Below are positions 36,583 through 47,096 of a DNA stretch of 64,000 nt, piece by piece. Positions within the stretch are counted from its first letter, which is position 1. Each line of letters begins with the position of its first letter. A program made the translations under genes and the position numbers. Under the pieces are notes generated by a model, which was not told the origin of the DNA, did no database searches, and was given only the letters and a program-made list of their open reading frames with translations. This DNA is from Metopolophium dirhodum. Lineage: Eukaryota; Arthropoda; Insecta; Hemiptera; Aphididae. The stretch covers positions 36,750,270 through 36,814,269 of the forward strand of contig NC_083560.1 of assembly GCF_019925205.1 (NCBI RefSeq). Direction: 5' to 3'.

Positions 36583-37599
36583 TTGTACTCTGATGATTCT
36601 AGGGACAACATATTTAATACATCCACCAACAGTTCGACAGTTTGCAACGAAAAATCAGGTCCTGCAAAACAAAATATCGAGCAGCCTATGCTCGATACAC
36701 AAGACGTCACGCCACCTCCGTTTTACAACTCCAACATCTCAAATTTCTCCGCCTTCACAAATGAGCTAACAAGGTTGACCGGTCCAAACGCATTTATCTG
36801 TAAGTCTACTAAATCATACCTGATCGTATATCCCAGAGGCGTACTCAACTACAACACTATTCTGAATCATCTCAATAATACTGATTCCAGTTTTCATACT
36901 TTTCAAGCTCGCGTTAATCGCTCATTCAGAGTCGCAATAAGAAATCTCCACCATTCCACATTGTGTACGGTAATTTCTGTCGCCTTGTCGGAAGACGGAC
37001 ATTCTGTGAAACAAGTTATCAATGTCCAAGATAAAAATAGACGCGGTCTCCGATTATTTTTTGTTGATTTATATCGTCAGAATAATAACAAAGATATTTT
37101 CAATATCGCTTTGCTACTTGATACCAAAGTTAAAATCGAAAAACCTCATCTGTCCCGCCGTGGTCCGCCTCAGTGCCATAATTGTCAAGCCTACGGCCAT
37201 ACCGATAACTACTGTCAACATGAATCTAGGTGCGTCAAATGCGGTGGAGACCACCGCTCCGTGAACTGCATAAACGACCGAGCTAGTCCAGCCAAATGCG
37301 CGCTCTGTTCTGAGGTACACACGGCTAACTACAAAGGATGCCGTGTTTATCAATCCGTTACAAAAAAACGCAAAAATACAAATGTACCAACGCCTACAAA
37401 GTCTTCGTCAAACGATGTCCCAGGAGATCATGCTCGGCAGCTTCCAAGGAAATCCTATGCTGCAGCGACCAAAACGGTAACCTCTTCCATGGAATCCATC
37501 ACAAACGTTTTATCAGAATTTATTTCTAATTTTAACTCTTTAATTACTCCACTAATTAATCTCCTTACCGAGATTGTCAATAAACGTTTCTGTCCATAG
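36583..37599 (+). CDS. LINE ORF1 (Gag-like nucleic-acid-binding protein, Jockey clade)
   Basis: This 338-residue protein is the RNA-binding, chaperone-type ORF1 of a Jockey-like retrotransposon, acting in the ribonucleoprotein. Residues ~75-180 fit the domain preceding the zinc fingers in these proteins (PRE_C2HC-like, with a HxxG-spaced β-α pattern). Three knuckles follow: C198-x2-C201-x4-H206-x4-C211, C217-x2-C220-x3-H224-x4-C229 and C239-x2-C242-x3-H246-x6-C253. The Ser/Thr/Lys-rich linker and a hydrophobic C-terminal helix (about 305-335) close the protein. The ATG at 36583 is probably not the ancestral start, as an upstream frame (36449) seems to encode the true N-terminus. No ORF2 follows. 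Otherwise the reading frame is intact, suggesting fairly recent insertion. Confidence 0.8.
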   Translation: MYSDDSRDNIFNTSTNSSTVCNEKSGPAKQNIEQPMLDTQDVTPPPFYNSNISNFSAFTNELTRLTGPNAFICKSTKSYLIVYPRGVLNYNTILNHLNNTDSSFHTFQARVNRSFRVAIRNLHHSTLCTVISVALSEDGHSVKQVINVQDKNRRGLRLFFVDLYRQNNNKDIFNIALLLDTKVKIEKPHLSRRGPPQCHNCQAYGHTDNYCQHESRCVKCGGDHRSVNCINDRASPAKCALCSEVHTANYKGCRVYQSVTKKRKNTNVPTPTKSSSNDVPGDHARQLPRKSYAAATKTVTSSMESITNVLSEFISNFNSLITPLINLLTEIVNKRFCP

Positions 37600-38047
37600 T
37601 GTACAGGTTTTTCCCTTTTTATCTATCTTTTCATCGTATATCAGACCATACCTACAATTACTTATCTTTATTTACTTTAGATTATATAAACACGTTGCTA
37701 TTTTATCTATTTGTATACATTTTGCTCATGCTAACAAATATCATTAATTTTATATGTCATACTATATTTTATACCAATTGTAATTATCCATAGTACTTAA
37801 AAATTTTAATTATCATGTTATAATGTTAAAAATTATGTAAACTTTCAATATCCCTAGATTTAGATAGCCTTAGGCTAGGAAAGTCTTATGTTTAATTAAT
37901 AAAAAAAAAAAAAAATATATTAACGTAACAATCGTAATAAGTAATAAATAAAATTTTAACTATTTCATAGTATAAGAAGGAAGAAATGAAATATAAAATA
38001 CACGTAAAAATATAAAATATATAAAAGATTTAAACAAAAAACAAAAC

Positions 38048-38423
38048 ATGAACGAAAACATACCATTGTCGGCAGAGCTTTCATTAACACTAAGCATTCG
38101 ATTTTTTCCGAGAGCTGAAAAACGAATTATTAACAGGGCAGCACAACCAGTACGTTCGTGGGGATATAATTTGTATAGGATGTTTTAAACGACATGTAAT
38201 AGAGGCTAATAGAAAAATGACCATGCCGCTTACACCACGTGTATTAAACCAAGCTATGGTACCAATGACCGCGTTTGTACACGCAGTAATCGATAAACCT
38301 AGCGCGGATAGGTCGATTTGTGTAGAGGTGGGCGTGCTTTTAGAGCAACTATATACTATCGATATTATCGACGGATCATTTCTTCGAAGAATAAAACAAA
38401 ATAACAACAACACAGGAAAATGA
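38048..38423 (+). pseudogene. Unrecognised ~125-residue protein, paralogue B (one frameshift)
   Basis: Starts at ATG 38048 (MNENIPLSAELSLTL) and shifts frame once at about 38094-38098. It then runs open to TGA at 38421-38423. It contains CIGCFKRHV (Cys-x2-Cys-x3-His), a central MTMPLTPRVLNQAMVPM stretch and a C-terminal ICVEVGVLLEQL helix. Apart from the single shift it is intact over ~125 codons. It aligns in order with the decayed paralogue at 35860. Codon use is less AT-biased than the flanks. I do not recognise the family; a small zinc-binding viral protein is a guess. Confidence 0.55.
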
Positions 38424-38502
38424 TATATAGTAGTAATATGTAATTATAGTAATAATAATATGTATAAATATTATATTTTATATTCTAGCTCTCAAATCCG
38501 TT

Positions 38503-38618
38503 TTTTCATAGTGGATTTCGAATTCACTATGATCAATAAGACCGAAATATTATTGGTATCCGGCGCCATCTCTAACAGTTTAGAAAAATATAAACCGATG
38601 AAACTGGAGGACAATCAA
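38503..38618 (+). pseudogene. DEDD-family exonuclease-like protein, N-terminal part
   Basis: The frame has FFIVDFEFTMINKTEILLV, a β-strand ending in Asp-x-Glu-x-Thr followed by a second strand. This is the arrangement of motif ExoI in DEDD (RNase T/DnaQ-type) 3'-5' exonucleases. Upstream, TATTCTAG and TTTTTTCATAG could serve as 3' splice sites; no clear ATG precedes the motif. The frame is broken by a MITE inserted at about 38619. It follows paralogue B by 80 bases in the same direction. Confidence 0.5.
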
Positions 38619-39198
38619 AGGGGTACGTGCAAGAACGAGATAACTCCATTTTTCAAAACTTTTCAGGAAACGATAATGTTATTTTAGAAATATTTAAATA
38701 TTTAATTACCAAATTATATAATATAATTTGGAAATTAATTTAGATACATTAGACCACGATAAAAAATATGCCGTAGTAATTGATTTGATTTTCTTAATTT
38801 CTTTGAGATAATAGTTAATATTAACCTACATTTTTGGATTTATCTTGTTTTTTGACCAAAACCATGTATTTATTATTTATTCATAATTTGTTTTAATACA
38901 AAAAAAAATTATTATTCATTCTATGTTTTATAAATTTGTAAAAAATACAAAAAAAAATAATAAAGAAAATATAATAAAAAAAAAAATATATAAATATAAT
39001 TATGTACCGCTCCGGAGTTATCTGGTTTTTCAACGGAAAAAAAACCAGACAACTCCATTTACTTTATATCTCCTATACGAATGATCGGAATTGTCTCGTT
39101 CTTGCACAGATATACTCGTAATTTTTTTCTTGATAATACACAGCCAAAACCCCATTTTTCGAAAAACATGGAGTTATCTCGTTCTTGCAAGGACCCCT
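38619..39198. mobile_element. MITE inserted in the exonuclease-like gene
   Basis: The left end GGGGTACGTGCAAGAACGAG and the right end CTCGTTCTTGCAAGGACCCC are inverted copies. The homology continues inward over GATAACTCCAT. A further internal hairpin (GTTATCTGGTTTTT / AAAAAACCAGACAAC, about 39017-39054) and another GTCTCGTTCTTGCA motif at 39092 suggest nested or repeated ends. No transposase; TSD not clear. Removing it brings the two exonuclease-like parts next to each other in one frame. Confidence 0.6.
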
Positions 39199-39475
39199 TT
39201 TATTATCTTCTTGTACTTATGCAAGACGATAAGTTAAGGAGGTTCCGGCGCTGTGACTTGGGGAAAGTTGTGCAAACAATCAAAAGGGTATTTCGGAATA
39301 AACCAAACTTGACCACATCATTGTTGGAACAAGTATACACAAGTGTAAGCCATCAGGGGGAGTCGACTTTGTCAACAGTATACCTACAGAAATATTTGCG
39401 CATCGATAACAGGGAGCCAATAATAGTTTTTTGGAATGGGACGACAGATTTAACAATTATAAAAAGATAAGGTTA
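39199..39475 (+). pseudogene. DEDD-family exonuclease-like protein, second part
   Basis: From 39199 the frame reads about 90 residues, including LLVLMQDDKLRRF and ending with PIIVFWNGTTDLTIIKR before TAA at 39468-39470. N-x3-D after a hydrophobic strand (WNGTTD) matches motif ExoII of DEDD exonucleases. About 114 residues separate it from ExoI, longer than in DnaQ but possible. Motif ExoIII (H/Y-x-D region) is missing, as the sequence runs into an unrelated CG-rich block after 39480. Hence the gene is 3'-truncated as well as interrupted. Function assignment rests on two short motifs. Confidence 0.5.
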
Positions 39476-39843
39476 AGGGGTGTCGCCGCCACGACAGAAT
39501 AACCGCCATAATACATCCCGCCACCGACCGGCTCAAACACACACACAGGCACAAATCAGTTGTATGATTATTTAATTATTGTTAAAGATATTATTGCATA
39601 ATATGTAGATTAGGCCGTGACACGGCATCGTTCAGCATAGGCCGCCGGGGCGAGCAGTCCGTTCCGTAGTGCCTACGCGGAACGATGAATTATTACGTGC
39701 GAGAAAGGCGTGAAGTATATTAATGTTTTTTGTAGAGCGCGAATCACCAGTAATTTATATATTGTTTTTTGTAAGGCGCTTATCGCCAGAATTTTATATA
39801 GGTATTGTTTTTTACTTATTGTAGCGACGCATAGTGTGTGCCG

Positions 39844-39878
<35 letters not shown>

Positions 39879-40004
39879 CGTTATAAACATTATAGGAAGG
39901 GTAGCAGCTGGCCAACCGAGCACCGTCATATTTGTGAGTTTTTATTTACATATTATTTTTATATTCGTTCAGCCAGAAGGCCCGTGTATTATTATTAACT
40001 GAAA
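39476..40004. other. CG-rich block with (ATT)n tract
   Basis: Contains CG-rich pieces at 39480-39540 and 39610-39700, TGTTTTTTGTA(A/G)(A/G)GCGC twice (about 39726 and 39764), and an ATT repeat of about 12 units at 39845-39880. It resembles a promoter/LTR-like region, but no borders were found. Confidence 0.4.
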
Positions 40005-40575
40005 TTATACGCTGATATTGTGCCTAAAGCCTTACTGTTATACATTTATTCACATAATTTTTAAGCACACACCCACACAAGTACACACCTACACGGCTAC
40101 ACACCCCACCCCTATAACTAGTACTTGCAGGTTTTGCTCGGTGAACCTGTCCACTTCCTGTTGAGTACTTAACCATATACACACATACCACACTGGTCGG
40201 TCGGGGAGTAGTGGTGTAACGACGCACGAAGTATTTTGGTGACCGGGCGGCACGGCCTATTATTGTTCGTACAAGGGGTATTTTAGTATTTTTAAATATA
40301 ACAGCATATAGCGATAGGAATAATGATGAATTCAATTTAAAACTAACTAATATAGAAACAAAGGAAACCTTATATTCAGGGTACATAGGAAAAATTAATA
40401 AAATGGCAAAATGTTAAACTTATTGGAAGCACGTTGATTGGTGTGCAATACGAATCATCATATCACGCATTGTCACGATCCAATTGCTGCCGCAGTTTTA
40501 ACAAAATGCGATTTGACTATGTAGTCGCGAAAATAAGGCAGATATATTTATATAGACTAGGTAAGAAATATAGGA

Positions 40576-42380
40576 AAAAAAAACGGTCAGCCAGCCTATG
40601 ATATTACCAAGTATATTTGATGATATTATTGTGAAAAAAGTAATTTATATATAATAACCTATTTACGTGGAGCCTAAGTGCCTTGTTTTCAATTTTCAAT
40701 CCTTAGCTATAAAAGTTGAACATTTTATAAATTTTTAACAACAAAATAATGAAAAATTGTCAAAATTTGAACTTTAAATGCTTATAAAAAAAAATTGTGC
40801 ATATTGTAGTGATCCCTCACTGCTCGCTTATATTTTGAGTTCGTCGACGTTGATGGTTAATGTAGGAGAGAAGGTTGGAGAGAGACAAGTTGTATAAGTT
40901 ATTTATAGTACTTTATTGTTAAGACAAAATAATAATAATTAAACATTTATAAAGAAATTAGATAAATTTGAGGACAGAGCGAAAAGCATCTGCCCGAGAA
41001 GTTAGTGACTGCGTGGTGCAGACTCTGTACTAAATCCTAATTTGCTATAGACTCTATCTTATATTTATATAAAATCTATATGTATAAAAAAATGTACACG
41101 GTAGAGCCCAGGAGGTGGATATCTGAAAGGGAACCGGAGCTGGACGTTGTTATTGCAAAACAACCCGAATGTACGATTGGCACTCTTCTTTATTGGCACT
41201 TAAATTATTATAGGTTTGTTTTGCAGATATTTGATGTCGAAGTTTTAATTACGTCGTAAAACTCTAGGTACGTACATGTACGCGATTCTTGGAATCGAAT
41301 AGTTGAAAGTTAATCTCCTTGTTGTTGTTGTCCTACCGCGGAAAGGTACTTAATATATTCGTAGAAACGCAGGTTTACTACAATATGTATTTTTAATATT
41401 TTTTAACGATATATCAGGAGCCTTTCACGTTTTTTTACCCAACAAATAAAATTTGATTGATATTTATAGAAAAAAAAAACTAAAAAAATTGAAAACTGAC
41501 AATGTCCGTAAACAGCTCAAAAAGAGTTAAATTATTTTCAAAATTTGATCGTGTATAGAAAATGCTAATACAAACATTCAGTGAAATTTTCAAGTATCTA
41601 CAGTCATGTATCAATGTTGTAAAAATATGAATTTCAAACGCTCATAGAAATTTAATTTGAATTATTGTAGACATTTTTTTTTTTTGATAAAGGTAGACAA
41701 TCTTATGTATAATCTTGTATTACATTTTAAAATCTAAGATTTGAAAAGAAAATTTTTATGAATTCTCAACTCAAAATAGTTTACTAATTTTCGTGATTTT
41801 TCCGTATTTTGTCAAGATTTGAACTTTAAATGCTTATAAATAAAAACTGTGACTAAGGATTTTTAATTTTTTTCATCTGCTTTGAAACAATAACCTAGGA
41901 GCCTTCTTTTAAATTTTCAAGCTTTTTTACCCAACAGATAAAATTTTATTGATATTTATAGAAAAAAAAAACCTAAAAGAAATGGAAACTTAAAATGTCC
42001 GTAAACCGCTCAAAATATTTGGAAAATGTTATGGTGTATAAAAAATGGTAATATAAACATTCAGTCAAATTTCATGTACCTACGGTCATTTGTTTTAGAG
42101 TTTCACCTAAAACCAAAATCGATTTTTTCGTAAACAGATTTTGCATAAAAATTCCCGTTTTTCCTTAATTTTTTTTTTGTTTTTCACGGAGCTTTTGAAA
42201 ACTACTGAGAAATTTTTACTTTTGACCCCCCAATGTCAGCAACTAGATTCACTTTTCTATCAGAAAAGTTACTGTTGAAGAAAATCCAAGCACTTTTACT
42301 GTCCTAAAAGGTGATGACAGACACAAAAAAAAAACACACATTGTAAAATCAATACGTTTAACTCATTCGCTCAGAATCTA
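40576..42380 (-). mobile_element. Family D element (segment B copy 2), split by a solo LTR
   Basis: Equivalent to 12093-13346. The solo LTR entered at the ATAT of the sequence AATTGTGCATATGTATTT, which is uninterrupted at 12332-12349. Confidence 0.7.
40801..41386 (-). mobile_element. Solo LTR of the errantivirus family
   Basis: Bases 40805-41382 (578 bp) are nearly identical to the LTRs at 56115-56692 and 62561-63138, with TGTAGT...ACTACA ends. ATAT flanks it at 40801-40804 and 41383-41386. The empty site in segment B copy 1 (GTGCATATGTATT near 12340) confirms the 4 bp duplication. At LTR offset 297 it has T, as in the 62561 copy. The high identity means a recent insertion followed by loss of the interior by LTR-LTR recombination. 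Confidence 0.95.
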
Positions 42381-43224
42381 AAATCATTTCAATAATTTCA
42401 CGGTGAAGGTAATTACGTAGATTTAACACAATTATATAGTTTTTAGATTTATCGAAGAATTAAAAAAAATATTAAGCACTGAAGTTCATATTTATAAATT
42501 TAAGGATAATAAGATGAAATCAGTATATTCAGTATGCTTTATCTGGCACATGTTAAAAGCAAACAAAAGGTTAAACGAACGTTATGATTTCAGAAAATTA
42601 AATAAGATAACCAGAAATATTTAACTTTTTATGAATGACCATTGTAACGGAGAATGTAAAGAATTACTAAAATTAATAGAAAAAACGAGAGATCCGAGCT
42701 ATATACTTAATTATCCTAAGTAAATAGAATTATGTTGACATATGTGTGTAACAGTTATTTATATTATTCACATAATTAAATATCAATTGGTGGAAGATTT
42801 TAATCACTAAATAATATTGTATTCAAAAGGGGAAATATAAACTTATATTATATAATTAACTAACATTTTAACAATTCTAATATTATAATTTCAGGTAATC
42901 AAAATATTCTCTTATTATATAAATTAAAAAAAAACAACAGAATGTAATTGAATAAGCACTGTAAATTACGTTATAATTGTAAAACGTCATAAAATATGTA
43001 TAACAAAATAGTTACCTACCTGTTATAACAAGATTGTAAATGTAAAACATATATATCAATTGTAACTTGTAATAACAAGATTGTAATGAAATGTAAAATA
43101 TATATTACAAAATTGTAATCAATGTAAATGTATATCAAAATTGTAAACCAACTACTGTTGACTATTGAACTTAAATATCATTGTTAAAGATTCTTAGCCT
43201 TTATAGGCTAATAACCTTTTTTTT

Positions 43225-43766
43225 GGCAGGGAGGTGTAAAGGAATAGCTTTACGTACTAATATATAATATATGTGGGTAATTGATTCACGTATTAGTGTA
43301 TAAGTATTGCTCGACTCGCAGAGGCAGTTCTCCTTGAGTTGTTATGGTCTCCTGGACGTAATCTCATAGTTAGAAGCCATATTCTATTTTGGCAAACTAA
43401 TCAAGAAGAGCGTACAACAACAAATTACCATTACGAGGCGGCAGTTTCACTAAATTGCGAGTATAACAACTTTGTGAACAGCTACATCCACCTCAAGGAC
43501 ACCCTGTGCACGCGCCAATACTATCAAAGGAACCGACATCGTATATATGAGGGCTTGGAGCACAGCATAAGCAGATGTACCTGGAACAGCAACACAGAAG
43601 CGCCTTCATGCCACTAGCCATATACAGGCCGACTACTACTACCACGACGATATTATACATTTTATTCTGTTATAATAAAAACATTGCATTTACTATTCTA
43701 ATTTGACTATACTATTATTTTCAAAATCATCTACATAATGAATCCCTGAAGGGGCAGCACGTAACA
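43225..43766 (+). mobile_element. Possible 3' LTR with polypurine tract, copy 2
   Basis: Equivalent of 14185-14726 with the same 532 bp unit length (43235-43766). A 92-codon open frame at 43339 is broken by a stop in copy 1, so it is unlikely to be a gene. Confidence 0.35.
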
Positions 43767-45987
43767 GTATAATGGATGGTATTAAATTTGAATTCAATGA
43801 TATATAATATAACATAAAATAACTATAAAAGAAACTGCATGTATTTTTGGTGATAGTATATGAAAGAAGTATGTTATTTAACTTACAATTTTAGCTTTAT
43901 AGTTACAATATTGTAATAACGTAGAAATAAGATAAATAGAATAAATATGACTCCTTTCGATAGTTATATTAAAATAGTAAAAGTTAGAGTAGTAAAATTA
44001 CGCTATTACCTTCCTCCAGGTGTTCGGAGGGCTCTCGAGATCGTGTATTCGAGAATTAGATCAAATACACCGTACAATATAATTTTATGGAAAAAAGCAC
44101 ATGGAATGTATTAACTGCAATCAACATAAAATATTATATTATATGCTTTACCTGATTCGCAGTTGTTTGTAGATAATATTGTAGGAGTTTTAGGTTTTAG
44201 ATAAAACAAAGTAATACTTCAAATACACAAATTGAATTAACGAACGCACTGATTATTGCTCGCATAAGGAGTCCAGTTGTCGCTCGTTGAAATCGGTTTC
44301 TTTTGGACTTGAGAGGTTGTTACTCTGGTGGTTGGTGCTCATGCACTGATTTAAGGGACGGACGCGAGGATGCTGACCAGAGAGTGGTGGGTGGCTTTGT
44401 CACTAAATTATCGTGGGCCTGGAAACTAGATTATTCTTTGGCGTCAGCATAAAATAAGGTCACACACATCCTACGTAATATTGTTATGAGTGCGTGTCGA
44501 TATCTTAGTTGTCGTTGTCAATGGTTTTATTTGATACGACCGATTTCTACAAGCGACAGTCTGGCCGTTGTTTATTATTCTGTAAAATTTTAGTTTATTA
44601 TAAGGGTGTGTGAGCATATTATTACATCCACCCTGCACTTTTTTGTGTTGTGCCCTCACAACACCACTCGTGGGCGAGAGTGAGAGCAATACAAATATTT
44701 AAGTAGAGGAGAGATAAAATGAGAATAAGTTGAAAGTTGAAAAAGTTATACAATTTAAACTAGACATTTATATATATATATAAAGAAAACAAATTTTACT
44801 ATACAATCTAAAAGGGGCAATGTAAATAATATTAAAGTTTACATAAAAAAAATTAGGAAGATAGAACTGAAGCTAAAAGTTCGTACTCCCCGCATTCCAT
44901 TGATATGTTTCTATTCTTATATATTTTATATTTTAGTTCCCTATATGGTGTCGTAATGATAGCTATACAATTTTTTTTTTTTTTAATTTAATATTTGTGT
45001 ACAATATATTGTCATGTTCACATGTTATGAATTTTTACATATTTTGGTTTTTATTCTATATATTCTACATAGTTTTAACTTTTAACTAATCTAACTATAC
45101 ATTTTTCATATAAACTTTGCTTACAATGTATTTAGTTCATAGACACATTTTTTTTTTTTGTTTTTATGTTAATCATTTTACATTTTTTTACATTTGTTTT
45201 CAAGCTTATGCTGACTTAAATAAGTTAGAAAAATTTTACACATTGTTTGTACTTGACTTGCTTTAACATTTTTTTTTATATCTTATACTAACTTAAATTA
45301 GGTTAATCATTTTACATTTTTTTTTTAAATTTTGTTTTTTTTAACATTTGTTTTCAAGCTTATGTTATATAAGCTTATGCAATATTTTTTTTTCATACAA
45401 TATATACTGTCGTTTTCTGCTGTTTTTTTTATATTTTTACCCGAATGTATCGAAAATTACTAGAATTGATACATTTTATACATTTCAAAATCATGCTTAA
45501 AATCTAAGCAGTTTTACTGTCCTAAAAGATGATGACGACACAAAAATAAAAAAATCATCGACTCAGAATCTAAAATAAACAAATTACAAAGGTTAATGTC
45601 TCACAGTTAAATCTGGCTGTTGGCCATGCCACTTACACTGCAGCACCGATTGTTCGATGATGACTTAATAATATGTAAATGGTTTCAAAATAATCATATC
45701 GTACAAAGCGAGAATACACAATTGCATACCACTAAGTACAAAACAATAGCCAATAGGTACATTGGAACCGTCGACGACAGCTCCGCTGTACGCGGATCGA
45801 ATGTATTGTGTGAGCCGCTGACGATCCGACCGTTTCAGCTGTCCGTGCTCCGTGCATTTGATAAACACTTAATGTTTTACATTTTATGTTCGACGAAATA
45901 CGACATTGGGCTTACGAAAAGACTTCTAATCGAAACAAAAAAAACACATATTATGGACATGGTGCACAGTCACGTGCTCTCCGACGG

Positions 45988-46137
45988 TTACGGTCTTGTT
46001 TTGTTTAAAAGCGTACCACATTTATCGGGAAAACATACGTCGGCACCTTCGATCGACACAGCTATGGCTGAATTAAAAGGACCGTATCGTACGGATTCAA
46101 AATCGACAACGACCGCCGTTATCGGTTTATCGGAGAG
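45988..46137 (-). pseudogene. Possible DEDD exonuclease motif fragment, copy 2
   Basis: Minus-strand 49-codon open stretch with VVVDFESVRYG, the same as at 17246-17395. A plus-strand frame of 173 codons overlaps it (45620-46141), but copy 1 breaks that frame with a ~59 bp gap. A second minus-strand frame nearby (45665-45868) is conserved in copy 1 and might be part of the same dead gene. The assignment rests on one motif. Confidence 0.25.
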
Positions 46138-46148
46138 ATAATAAAATA

Positions 46149-46411
46149 CAGTAGGTAGAATCTCAATAATCCGGATTAATTGGGGCTCTAGATTGTCCGA
46201 ATAAATGAAAGTCCGGATTAAACAAAATACCTTACGTGAATGTATGATTGATTTAAGAATATGTATTATATAATATTAACAATTGGATAACGTAAATCAC
46301 AATTTGTTATTGGTATTTTGTAAAAATAATCGGGATCACATGTATATTATTATATGGAAAATGAATTGAATTTCTTTTCATGTTTATTTTAATCTGCGGC
46401 TCAAACTACAC
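46149..46411. mobile_element. Pogo-like MITE, right end deleted
   Basis: Starts CAGTAGGTAGAATCTCAATA as at 17407 but stops at about 46411, joining directly to sequence that lies some 125 bases beyond the MITE region in copy 1. Confidence 0.65.
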
Positions 46412-46612
46412 TGCTATCTATTTCCCAGAAAAGATCTAAAATGTGCGTGTGGCGTCCTCTTAAGTTGAACAAGCAAACCTTAGACATTTTTAAAACTGAG
46501 CCTTAGTGATATAGACTCCAGATGGTTTTTATGGATTAGTGGCTATTTTTGAGAAATAACAGTAAAAACATGGATAATGTTTGAGTACATGCATAAAATA
46601 AACTTAATTGAA

Positions 46613-47096
46613 AGTATTATTTTATATAACCCAAAGAGAAGGGCTGACACTTGTTGTGCCATAATTATTAGGTACAGCTGTAGTGGGCTGTTAAATGAAT
46701 ATAATTATTGTGTACCTACCTATTCCTATGTGTTTAAATATTTAATTCATGTAAGTTATATTATCACCAACGTCATGTATTAATCTTTACATATATCTAT
46801 ATATTATATTAATATTATAAAGAAGAACAATTTTTCGTTTGTCTGGTGTAATCTCTGCATGGGTTTTAAAGAAGTTCAATATCAGTTTGGAGGCAATACT
46901 TACCCCCAGTGGCCCAGTGCCAAACCAATATCCATTGTAACTATAAAAAGTATATAATATACAAGCAGTATTTTTGGATTACTCGTTGCTATATAACTAT
47001 ATTACCTATCTATTCTGTGATATTACTCGTACCAATACATCAGCGATGGGTAACTGGTGGTACCATTTTTACCATTCGCGTACCATTTTTAACTGG
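46613..47096. other. AT-rich DNA with nothing recognised
   Basis: Short chance frames only; a repeat of GTACCATTTTTA(C/A) occurs three times at 47063-47092. Confidence 0.4.

Larger units (their letters stand above)
36371..37915 (+). mobile_element. Jockey-like non-LTR retrotransposon with ORF1 only
   Basis: A GC-richer 5' leader starting near TCAGTCCGGC (36371) is followed by an ORF1 with three zinc knuckles, a ~315 bp 3' untranslated region and a 15-base poly-A run at 37901-37915. There is no ORF2 (endonuclease/reverse transcriptase) between ORF1 and the poly-A. A candidate target duplication is ATATTAAC with AACAAT nearby (36335-36349 and 37916-37931), but it is imperfect. The element splits the virus-like locus between paralogues A and B. 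It could be a HAL1-type half-LINE family or a one-off internal deletion. Confidence 0.7.
40005..46612. repeat. Segmental repeat B, copy 2
   Basis: Same orientation as 11513-17985, with the solo LTR insertion at 40805. Adjacent sequence differs on both sides, placing the limits within a few bases of 40005 and 46612. Confidence 0.8.

Noticed and set aside
37599..37793. 64-codon hydrophobic frame after LINE ORF1
   Set aside because: It is within the AT-rich 3' UTR of the LINE; no ORF2 endonuclease or RT motif is present.
39673..40386. Minus-strand frames including a poly-Asn run
   Set aside because: The Asn run is the ATT microsatellite, and the other frame crosses the border of segment B.
45620..46141. 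173-codon plus-strand open frame
   Set aside because: The near-identical copy at 16969-17399 breaks it with a ~59 bp gap, and no family is visible. A minus-strand reading gave a slightly better, still weak, motif.
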